From an uncultured Saprospiraceae bacterium (GTDB taxonomy: Bacteria > Bacteroidota > Bacteroidia > Chitinophagales > Saprospiraceae), in assembly GCA_937929945.1 (NCBI GenBank), contig CALFUK010000057.1, positions 1 to 60,620 of the forward strand: a DNA stretch of 60,620 nucleotides, written 5' to 3'. A program made the translations under genes and the position numbers. Each line of letters starts with the position of its first letter. The first letter of the stretch is position 1. Positions 54,229 through 60,620 of this stretch are shown here, one piece after another. The notes beneath the pieces were generated by a model. The model was not told the DNA's origin. It did no database searches and was given only the letters and a program-made list of their open reading frames with translations.

Positions 54229-54672
54229 CTAATCTCCTCCTCTCAGCCTCGAATCTTCCTTCTTGGCTAAGCGTACTATGATTCTCATCGTATTCACAAT
54301 TGATAAAAACACCAGATAGCCGAATGTAAAGACGACATATATCCATTTAACGGATTTAGCATCATAAATCGATATGCCAGTAAATAAATAAGCAACAACA
54401 CCTCCTGAAACTGCCAGTACTGCATAGCAAATTAAGGACTGAAGCCAATACTTGTTAGCATCCTCAGAATTAAGACTAAAGCCGCAATTAAACAAAGAAT
54501 AGAGCAGTAACATGGAAGCCGATACCGTCCATGGAAAAATAGGATCCTTTCTGGACCAGCCCATATTCTCCATAAATACCCCTCCTCCAATAAAAATAAC
54601 CATCACCGTGATGATTCCAATAACCTGGATGTAAGGTGGAATGTGGATACTAACTTCTTTTGTGGCAGTCAT
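54229..54672 (-). CDS. Four-helix membrane protein of unknown function
   Basis: A 147-residue protein with four predicted transmembrane helices (about 15-30, 47-65, 80-100 and 112-130), a short cytoplasmic N-terminus and a basic C-terminal tail (RLAKKEDSRLRGGD). There is no motif that I recognise. It starts 32 bases after the end of rimO on the same strand, so it is likely transcribed with it. Confidence 0.65.
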   Translation of the reverse strand: MTATKEVSIHIPPYIQVIGIITVMVIFIGGGVFMENMGWSRKDPIFPWTVSASMLLLYSLFNCGFSLNSEDANKYWLQSLICYAVLAVSGGVVAYLFTGISIYDAKSVKWIYVVFTFGYLVFLSIVNTMRIIVRLAKKEDSRLRGGD

Positions 54673-54704
54673 GCTGAAAGAACAAGTCTAGCGAATAATT
54701 GTTT

Positions 54705-56015
54705 TTAAGTCAAGATCTCTCCGATCAGGTCATACTCTTGGGCATCAATAATCTTGACTCGAGCAAAATCGCCTACTCGGGCGTAATGTGCTGTAGCGTC
54801 AATCAGTACTTCATTATCAACCTCAGGAGAGTCATACTTGGTTCTGCCGTAGTAATAGCCTCCTTCTTTTCGATCGATCAAGACCTTAAACTCTTGACCT
54901 ACTTTGGATCTATTTTTCTGATAGGATATAGACTGCTGTATCTCCATGATTCTATTGGCACGCTCGGCCTTCACTTCAGCGGAGACATCATCGACCAGAT
55001 CATGTGCAGACGTACCCTCTTCATGAGAATATTGAAAAACACCCAGCCGCTCGAACTGCTGAGACTCAATGAAGTCACAGAGGTCTTGAAATTCTGCCTC
55101 TGTCTCGCCTGGAAAACCCACTAATAATGTCGTCCTGATGTGAATATCTGGCACGACCTGCCTGGCGTGTGCGATAAGCTCCACCATCTCTGCCTGCGTG
55201 ATCTGTCGTTTCATGCGGTGCAGCACAGCATCATTCGCGTGTTGCAAGGGTATATCTAAGTAGTGACACAGATTTTTAGACTGAGCCATCACGTCGAAAA
55301 TGTCTTTGGGAAATTTTGATGGATAAGCATAGTGTAGCCTCACCCAGTCAAGGCCATCTACCGCCTCCAGTGCCGCTAATAACTCTGCTAAGGCTCTCTT
55401 CTTATAGATATCAAGTCCGTAGTAAGTCAGCTCCTGGGCAATCAGCATAATCTCTTTCACTCCTGCTCTGACCAGATTCTTAGCCTCCTTTACCACATCC
55501 TCGATCGGCTTAGACACATGATCACCTCTCATCAGCGGGATGGCACAGAATGAACAAGTCCGATTACATCCTTCGGATATTTTAAGATAGGCATAGTGCG
55601 ACAGGGTCGCTATCCGCCTCTCCCCGATGAGTTCGTGCTGATAGTCTACATTGAACCTGGATAATAGCCCAGGCAGCTCCATCGTGCCGAAGTAAGCGTC
55701 TACCTCTGGAATCTCTTTCTCCAGATCTTCCTTATATCGGTGTGACAAGCATCCCGTGACGTAGAGCTTATCAATGTTGCCTTTGATCTTCTCGTCAGCG
55801 TATGTCAATATGGTATTGACAGACTCCTCTTTTGCTGTCTCTATGAAGCCACATGTATTGACGATGACAACATTAGCGTCATTACCATCTTGCTCGTGCT
55901 CTGCACTGATATCATTCGCTTGTAGCTGGGTGATGATGTTTTCAGAATCGACTAAATTCTTAGAACATCCGAGCGTAATGACATTTACTTTGTCTTTTGT
56001 TACCTTCGTTTTCAT
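54705..56015 (-). CDS. rimO: Ribosomal protein uS12 methylthiotransferase
   Basis: A 436-residue radical SAM methylthiotransferase that adds a methylthio group to the conserved Asp of ribosomal protein S12. The N-terminal UPF0004 domain binds a cluster through C17 (ITLGCSKNLVDSE), C55 and C89. The radical SAM cluster is held by C150, C154 and C157 (CNRTCSFC). The C-terminal TRAM domain follows about residue 370. The GCSKN and RGDHVSKP segments distinguish RimO from MiaB. Length is typical. Confidence 0.95.
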   Translation of the reverse strand: MKTKVTKDKVNVITLGCSKNLVDSENIITQLQANDISAEHEQDGNDANVVIVNTCGFIETAKEESVNTILTYADEKIKGNIDKLYVTGCLSHRYKEDLEKEIPEVDAYFGTMELPGLLSRFNVDYQHELIGERRIATLSHYAYLKISEGCNRTCSFCAIPLMRGDHVSKPIEDVVKEAKNLVRAGVKEIMLIAQELTYYGLDIYKKRALAELLAALEAVDGLDWVRLHYAYPSKFPKDIFDVMAQSKNLCHYLDIPLQHANDAVLHRMKRQITQAEMVELIAHARQVVPDIHIRTTLLVGFPGETEAEFQDLCDFIESQQFERLGVFQYSHEEGTSAHDLVDDVSAEVKAERANRIMEIQQSISYQKNRSKVGQEFKVLIDRKEGGYYYGRTKYDSPEVDNEVLIDATAHYARVGDFARVKIIDAQEYDLIGEILT

Positions 56016-56022
56016 CGAATCG

Positions 56023-56030
56023 CAAAGATA
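56023..56030 (-). promoter_or_regulatory. TAnnTTTG -7 box before rimO
   Basis: The minus strand reads TATCTTTG seven bases upstream of the rimO ATG. Transcription would then begin almost at the start codon, giving a leaderless or near-leaderless message. No correctly spaced -33 TTTG is seen. Confidence 0.35.
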
Positions 56031-56060
56031 CTTTTAATAACACAAAGACGTTTGTTCAAT

Positions 56061-56783
56061 ATGATCTTCAAAAATTTTATTCTGGCTTTTTGCTTGCTGG
56101 GAATGAGCATGCATTCCTACGCGCAGTTCGGTGTGTCTGCACGATACTCTACTAACAGTTATGGCTTTTGGTCAGAGCTAACCGAAGGGATTAATGGCAC
56201 GAGCCTGTGGGACAATAACATGGAGTTTGCGATAGACTATAAGTTCAGAAGGCCTGGAGAAAAAAGAGTGGAGCTGTTTTTAGAAGGGAAATTTTTAAGC
56301 AACTCAACATCCATGATCTCGCCTGGCGGCAACGACAGGATATTCAATATGAAGGGCTTCGGCTTGGGCCTTAATACTAATGTCTATTTCCTTGACCTGA
56401 ACGGTGACTGTGACTGCCCTACCTTTGGTAAAGAAGGAGGATTAGTAAAAAAGGGTCTATATCTGCAGTTTAACACAGCCGTATCATTCTGGGATAAAGA
56501 AGCAGAATTCTTCTCTAACACCAATGATAGCTCGCTACTCTTGGACGTAGGTGTTGGATTGGGTTTAGATATTGGAATATCTAACCTGCTAACCATTTCT
56601 CCGCTGGCAACGATCAGCTACTATCCATTAGCTACTTGGGAGCGCTTTGCCCTCGAACAAGGTATCTTGGATCAAGCTAACCCTAACAGCAAAACGACAA
56701 TATCGATGTTTAAAATAGGAGTCAGAATCGGCTTGCACCCAGACTTCATCAAAGAGCAGCGAGTGCTGAATCGAAGGCGTTGA
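56061..56783 (+). CDS. Outer-membrane beta-barrel protein
   Basis: A 240-residue exported protein from ATG 56061 (a TTG three codons earlier is possible). The signal peptide ends at SYAQ, then FGVSARYSTNSYGFW begins a series of amphipathic strands. Features include GLGLNTNVYFLDLNGDCDCPTF and GVGLGLDIGISNLLTISPLATISYYP, as in small OmpA-like or PorT-like barrels. The CDCP pair may form a disulfide in a loop. No family could be named. It is divergent from rimO across 45 bases. Confidence 0.75.
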   Translation: MIFKNFILAFCLLGMSMHSYAQFGVSARYSTNSYGFWSELTEGINGTSLWDNNMEFAIDYKFRRPGEKRVELFLEGKFLSNSTSMISPGGNDRIFNMKGFGLGLNTNVYFLDLNGDCDCPTFGKEGGLVKKGLYLQFNTAVSFWDKEAEFFSNTNDSSLLLDVGVGLGLDIGISNLLTISPLATISYYPLATWERFALEQGILDQANPNSKTTISMFKIGVRIGLHPDFIKEQRVLNRRR

Positions 56784-56926
56784 CCAGGGAAAAACCTTCA
56801 CATTCCTCTACTAAAGTAATGACAATCAAATAGTCTGCACCGCGATATCAAAAACCATTGCGATTCATTAGATTTGCGGCATAATACATCGAGCATAACA
56901 GCGTTAAGTAATTTATAAAAAGTATC

Positions 56927-57034
56927 ATGAATCAGAAGTCAACTAAACTTATCCTTCAGTGTATTGTATTACTATGCATAGCAGCGGTATTCGTCTCGTG
57001 TAATAGAGGAGTCGGATGTCCTAATGCATTTTAG
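56927..57034 (+). CDS. 35-residue small lipoprotein
   Basis: ATG 56927 to TAG 57032-57034 encodes 35 residues: a basic N-terminus (MNQKSTK), a hydrophobic core and a lipobox VFVSC with lipidated C25. The mature peptide would be only 11 residues, CNRGVGCPNAF, with a second Cys at position 31. Tiny lipoproteins with a GCP-type tail occur in Bacteroidota. It lies 20 bases before ytxJ and is probably the first gene of a ytxJ-mnmD operon. A thiol-linked role with YtxJ is a guess. Confidence 0.6.
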   Translation: MNQKSTKLILQCIVLLCIAAVFVSCNRGVGCPNAF

Positions 57035-57054
57035 TCATACAAAATATACATACC

Positions 57055-57411
57055 ATGCCTATCAATTGGATCACTATAAGCTCAGAAGCTGATGCGCAGT
57101 CAGCTGTCCAAGCCTCTCACGATCAGCCAATTATCATATTTAAGCACTCGACTACCTGTCCGATCAGCGGCATAGCTAAGATGCGTCTCGAAGATGACTG
57201 GAATATCGATAATCTTCCGAGCTATTATGTCGATGTAAAGTCCGAAAGATCAGTTTCTAACTATCTGGCGGAACACTTGGGTGTGCATCACGAATCACCT
57301 CAAATGATCGTGGTGTCAGATGGAGAAGCTGTCTACGACGTATCCCATTTGGACATAAAGATCAGTGAGGTCCATGATGGACTCAAAGAAATCAAGCACG
57401 CCTCTAACTGA
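57055..57411 (+). CDS. ytxJ: Bacillithiol-system redox protein YtxJ
   Basis: A 118-residue thioredoxin-fold protein with a single-cysteine active site: IIIFKHSTTCPISG places C35 after the first strand. The cis-Pro loop is ESPQMIVV near 80-87. This matches YtxJ, a monothiol bacilliredoxin-like protein thought to remove bacillithiol from proteins. The presence implies a bacillithiol-type thiol pool in this organism. mnmD follows two bases after the stop, and a 35-residue lipoprotein gene lies 20 bases before. Confidence 0.92.
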   Translation: MPINWITISSEADAQSAVQASHDQPIIIFKHSTTCPISGIAKMRLEDDWNIDNLPSYYVDVKSERSVSNYLAEHLGVHHESPQMIVVSDGEAVYDVSHLDIKISEVHDGLKEIKHASN

Positions 57412-57413
57412 TT

Positions 57414-58124
57414 ATGGATCTGACCTCAGTCGTCACTGATGATGGTTCTACTACCCTATTTTCGGAAAAATTTCAAGTTTCTTACCATTCACTGCAAGGT
57501 GCGGTAGACGAAAGCATCACAGTTTTTGTCAGTGCGGGACTTGATAAACTACTCTTGAATGGGTATCGTAGAGTCAGAGTCTTAGAAATGGGATTTGGTA
57601 CTGGTCTCAATGCACTCCTGAGTTATATCAGAGGTCTATCGGTCTCTGACATCCAGATACAATATACGGGTATAGAAGCATACCCAGTACCTGCAGACCT
57701 GATCACATCTCTCCAATATCCTGCACAAATAGGCTACGCCCAGCACGCTGAAGCTTTTACAGCTATGCATGAAGCACCAGCGGATAAGACACTGACTATC
57801 AACAACTTTCAGCTCTTGAAAAAGCAGGTATTATTCGAAGACATAGACTATCAGAATGAATTCGATCTGATCTACTTCGATGCCTTTGCGCCCAATACCC
57901 AGCCTGAATTATGGGAGAGTGAATTGTTATCAAAAATGTATCGGGCACTGGCGACAGAGGGCCTCTTAGTCACTTACTGCTCCAAAGGAAGTTTTAAACG
58001 CAATCTGAAAGCTGAAGGCTTCCAAGTAGAAGCGCTGCCCGGGCCTGCTCGAAAAAGAGAGATGACCAGAGCTTGGAAATCATCCACCACCATCAAGGAC
58101 ATCAAGAGCAAGCTAAAGTTCTGA
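57414..58124 (+). CDS. mnmD: tRNA wobble-uridine methyltransferase MnmD
   Basis: A 236-residue stand-alone methyltransferase corresponding to the MnmC2 half of E. coli MnmC, which converts nm5(s2)U34 to mnm5(s2)U34. SAM motif I is LEMGFGTGLNA near 57-67. The catalytic YFDAFAPNTQPELW block is near 158-171, LVTYCSKGSFKRNLKAEGF near 190-208, and the family ending PGPARKREMTRA near 213-224. The oxidase half (MnmC1) is absent, as usual in this phylum. It is coupled to ytxJ by a two-base spacer. Confidence 0.93.
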   Translation: MDLTSVVTDDGSTTLFSEKFQVSYHSLQGAVDESITVFVSAGLDKLLLNGYRRVRVLEMGFGTGLNALLSYIRGLSVSDIQIQYTGIEAYPVPADLITSLQYPAQIGYAQHAEAFTAMHEAPADKTLTINNFQLLKKQVLFEDIDYQNEFDLIYFDAFAPNTQPELWESELLSKMYRALATEGLLVTYCSKGSFKRNLKAEGFQVEALPGPARKREMTRAWKSSTTIKDIKSKLKF

Positions 58125-58205
58125 GCAGCTAAAAATCCATCAGTTTTTTACCTCAGTGCCACAGCTAAAAATAGCCGAAAGTGATATCTGAGAAAGATGA
58201 TTTGT

Positions 58206-58213
58206 TACCTTTG
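58206..58213 (+). promoter_or_regulatory. TAnnTTTG -7 box before fabI
   Basis: TACCTTTG within GTTACCTTTG lies 25 bases before the fabI ATG, giving a leader of about 18 bases. The ten-mer is identical to that before tmRNA. Confidence 0.5.
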
Positions 58214-58238
58214 AAGCTTATCACAAAAAGACAAAATC

Positions 58239-59042
58239 ATGGCTAACGATCTATTAAAAGGAAAGAGAGGAATCATATTTGGAGCGCTGGATGACCAGTC
58301 CATCGCGTGGGCTGTAGCAGAGAGATGTGTCGAAGAGGGAGCTCAAATCACGCTCACTAATGCACCTGTCGCTCTTAGATTTGGACAAATAGATGATCTG
58401 GCGAAAAAACTCAATGCCAAAGTCATCCCTGCAGATGCTACCTCTAATGAGGACCTCACCAAGCTCCTCGATGAGTCTATGGAGGCCTTGGGTGGTAAGA
58501 TCGACTTCATACTACACTCTATCGGCATGTCACTTAATGTCAGAAAAAAGAGAGACTACACTGATCTTAAGTATGAATGGCATCACAAGACGCTCGATAT
58601 TTCAGCGATCAGTTTTCATAGAGTCATGCAGCTCGCCTATCAAAAGGATGTGATGAATGATTGGGGATCTATCCTGGCGCTCACCTACATTGCTTCACAA
58701 AGGATCTTCCCTGACTATAATGAGATGGCAGAAGCCAAAAGCCTGCTGGAGTCTTATGCCAGAAGCTTTGGGTACCACTTCGCTAAGAAAAATCATGTGA
58801 GAGTGAATACCATCTCCCAGTCTCCCACTCTGACGACTGCGGGTAAGGGAGTGAAAGGCTTTCAAGACTTCTATGACTATGCAGATAAAATGTCACCTCT
58901 CGGCAATGCATTAGGAAGCCAGTGTGCAGACTATTGTGTCACGATGTTCTCAGATCTTACGAAGATGGTCACGATGCAAAATCTCTATCACGATGGAGGC
59001 TTCTCTAAGATGGGTATGGAGCCAGCGGTATTAGGCATGTAG
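58239..59042 (+). CDS. fabI: Enoyl-[acyl-carrier-protein] reductase (NADH)
   Basis: A 267-residue SDR-type enoyl-ACP reductase, the last step of each fatty-acid elongation round. The dinucleotide-binding region is GIIFGALDDQSIAW at 11-24. The catalytic tyrosines are Y150 and Y160 with K167 (YNEMAEAK). LHSIG at 92-96 and TLTTAGKGVKGF in the substrate loop match FabI. Length is standard. It is the likely target for FabI-directed inhibitors. It converges on a membrane protein gene 48 bases away. Confidence 0.96.
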   Translation: MANDLLKGKRGIIFGALDDQSIAWAVAERCVEEGAQITLTNAPVALRFGQIDDLAKKLNAKVIPADATSNEDLTKLLDESMEALGGKIDFILHSIGMSLNVRKKRDYTDLKYEWHHKTLDISAISFHRVMQLAYQKDVMNDWGSILALTYIASQRIFPDYNEMAEAKSLLESYARSFGYHFAKKNHVRVNTISQSPTLTTAGKGVKGFQDFYDYADKMSPLGNALGSQCADYCVTMFSDLTKMVTMQNLYHDGGFSKMGMEPAVLGM

Positions 59043-59090
59043 ACTAACGCTTCGGGTACGACATCTGATAAAGCTATTTGGCTCACATCT

Positions 59091-59771
59091 TTATTTGGCA
59101 TAGGGCTTATCATGACAATACAGAGATATATGCAGATGATCAGCTGTACCGCCGTGTCTAAGTGTACGCAGTCCCATCAGTCTAAAATAAAGAGTCGTGG
59201 CAGCACTTTTTAGTTCTGATCTCTGTTTGACCCTCACATCGATAGCGTATACATAGCCATCACGTTGTTTGTAGTGCAGAGATGACCGCTTCGACGGTAA
59301 GCCCATCCTGCGGTAGTCCTCTGGTACACGCTCAGAGTCAGTGATGATCAGATTCTTATCAATATAGGCTAAGGTACTCGTGGCTAATCTTAATATCGGG
59401 TGTAACTGCTTAAACCCTGTAGCCACCCGATCAGACTTGGCATGATCAGACGACAAGAAAAAGACGGCATGAATCGAGTAAAGACAGACGATCAATAGAG
59501 CAATCAAAGATCTCCTTTTGATCCCTGCATAATTTCCAATCTTACCCGTAATCCATGTATGAAGTAATGTGAAATAGACAAATAGAATGATGGATACCGC
59601 CATAACCCCTATGCCTAATGAGCTGTATGCTCCAGTGTCATAATGAGTGTGGCAGTAGACAGACACCCTGATCAAGACTGTAAATGGCAGTACTGCTACA
59701 ACAAATGCGAACAAAAAGACCCTTATTATCCTGAACATCTTAGCTATTGGCTTAGGATATAAATTCTTCAA
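59091..59771 (-). CDS. Membrane protein with C-terminal HLHISL motif
   Basis: A 226-residue protein with three transmembrane helices (about 14-35, 52-72, 86-105) and an extracytoplasmic C-terminal domain of about 110 residues. That domain contains YAIDVRVKQRSELKSA and ends GGTADHLHISLYCHD. The Asp-His-x-His pattern resembles the zinc site of M15/DUF882-type murein peptidases and of 2H phosphoesterase-like folds, but the other ligands are not obvious. The family is not recognised and the function is unknown. Confidence 0.6.
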   Translation of the reverse strand: MKNLYPKPIAKMFRIIRVFLFAFVVAVLPFTVLIRVSVYCHTHYDTGAYSSLGIGVMAVSIILFVYFTLLHTWITGKIGNYAGIKRRSLIALLIVCLYSIHAVFFLSSDHAKSDRVATGFKQLHPILRLATSTLAYIDKNLIITDSERVPEDYRRMGLPSKRSSLHYKQRDGYVYAIDVRVKQRSELKSAATTLYFRLMGLRTLRHGGTADHLHISLYCHDKPYAK

Positions 59772-59901
59772 TATTGAAGAAGCCTAATATTACGATCAAA
59801 AATCATGAGATGTAGATCAGTTCATCTAAATAATATTGGAATTGGTAGATTACATCACTACCTTTAGAGTGAAGCACTTTATTTTAATCAAAACACGTAA
59901 C

Positions 59902-60620
59902 ATGGACTTTCCCATTCAATTCATTCCATTTATACTGCTGGGTCTATTTTTAGTCTTTAGTGGCCTCTTCACTGTCAAGCAGCAGACCAGATCCATCGTA
60001 GAGAGGCTTGGCAAGTTTCACAGTGTCCGTCGCCCCGGACTACACTTCAAAATACCACTCATAGACAAAATCTCAGGCAGAGTCTCGCTCAAAATACAAC
60101 AGCTGGATGTCATGGTGGAAACTAAGACTAAAGATGACGTATTCGTCAAGCTGAAGGTATCGGTGCAATACAAGATTATTGATGACTCCATCTATGAAGC
60201 CTTCTATAAGCTGGAGAATCCGCATGATCAAATCACATCTTATGTCTTTGACGTGGTCAGAGCGGAAGTACCTAAAATGAAGTTGGATGATGTATTCGTC
60301 AGAAAAGATGATGTTGCTAATGCCATAAAGAATGAGCTCTCAGGAGCCATGTCAGGCTATGGATACCAGATCGTCAAGGCTCTCGTCACTGACATCGACC
60401 CAGATCAGTCCGTCAAAATTTCCATGAACCGGATCAATGCAGCAGAAAGAGAGAAGCTCGCAGCAGAGTACGAAGGTGAAGCAGAGAAAATTAGAATCAT
60501 CGCTAAAGCAAGAGCCGAAGCTGAGAGCAAGCGTCTACAGGGTCAAGGTATCGCTGATCAAAGACGAGAAATAGCCAAAGGCTTAGAGGATTCTGTCGAA
60601 GTGCTTAATCAGGTAGGAAT
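59902..60620 (+). CDS. SPFH/Band 7 membrane-scaffold protein (3' end outside window)
   Basis: The frame from ATG 59902 is open to the end of the window (239 complete codons). An N-terminal hydrophobic anchor (FIPFILLGLFLVFSGLF) is followed by the SPFH domain: VERLGKFHSVRRPGLHFKIPLIDKI, VFVKLKVSVQYKI, EVPKMKLDDVF and GYGYQIVKALVTDIDPD. A coiled-coil region rich in Glu, Ala and Arg begins near residue 180 (NAAEREKLAAEYEGEAEKI). It belongs to the flotillin/HflK-like group that forms oligomeric rings in membrane microdomains. A TACCTTTA at 59859 may be its -7 box. Confidence 0.9.
   Translation, partial: MDFPIQFIPFILLGLFLVFSGLFTVKQQTRSIVERLGKFHSVRRPGLHFKIPLIDKISGRVSLKIQQLDVMVETKTKDDVFVKLKVSVQYKIIDDSIYEAFYKLENPHDQITSYVFDVVRAEVPKMKLDDVFVRKDDVANAIKNELSGAMSGYGYQIVKALVTDIDPDQSVKISMNRINAAEREKLAAEYEGEAEKIRIIAKARAEAESKRLQGQGIADQRREIAKGLEDSVEVLNQVG

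Overview
The window reads as a chromosome segment of a marine-type Bacteroidota, most likely from the Saprospiria lineage. The indicators are a C-terminal type IX secretion sorting domain on a 3,074-residue surface protein, TAnnTTTG promoter boxes (the Bacteroidota -7 element), a CdaA-type diadenylate cyclase, secreted metalloproteases and lipoproteins, a YtxJ bacillithiol-type redox protein, and many thrombospondin-3-like calcium repeats. Base composition is moderate and even. I see no insertion sequence, prophage, CRISPR array or tRNA gene. One stable RNA gene is present, a tmRNA, recognised from its acceptor and T arms and its GENRFALAA tag frame.

Layout. 1-6.1 kb: TerB-like protein, small HTH protein, TrmN6, Pif1-type helicase, a 43-residue membrane peptide, a first MiaE-like diiron protein, a GT2 glycosyltransferase and a WbqC-like protein. 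6.1-8 kb: a dispersed repeat and a dynamin-like GTPase. 8-11.6 kb: a compact sugar or solute operon (Na+ symporter, (alpha/alpha)6 glycosidase, P-loop kinase) preceded by two AAACGTTT palindromes that look like LacI-type operators. 11.6-19.6 kb: AlkD, RarA, a GH20 lipoprotein, a DEAD-box RNA helicase and a large zinc metalloprotease. 19.6-31 kb: NUDIX/PyrE divergent pair, M42 peptidase and cupin, UbiA-like membrane protein, outer-membrane protein with DUF3179 lipoprotein, CAP-domain protein, and the minus-strand run cdaA, M20 peptidase, FKBP, trmD.

31.5-40.8 kb is one giant secreted gene. 41-44.8 kb holds a secreted coiled-coil protein overlapping a second miaE, a two-SPOR-domain protein, and the tmRNA followed by two decayed tandem copies of its own 3' end and terminator. 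44.8-60.6 kb: class Ia ribonucleotide reductase (nrdB, nrdA), CorA, a LolC/E-type permease with a HExxH membrane protein, TyrRS, MsrB lipoprotein, RimO, an outer-membrane protein, a 35-residue lipoprotein with ytxJ and mnmD, FabI, and a SPFH protein cut by the window end.

Themes. RNA modification and rescue is dense: TrmN6, two MiaE, TrmD, RimO, MnmD, an RNA helicase and tmRNA. Short dispersed intergenic repeats of two families recur, one of them placed directly before start codons. The items most worth a second look are the tmRNA 3'-end tandem array, the symporter-glycosidase-kinase operon with paired operators, the paired MiaE paralogues and the repeat family at 23.8 and 54.0 kb.
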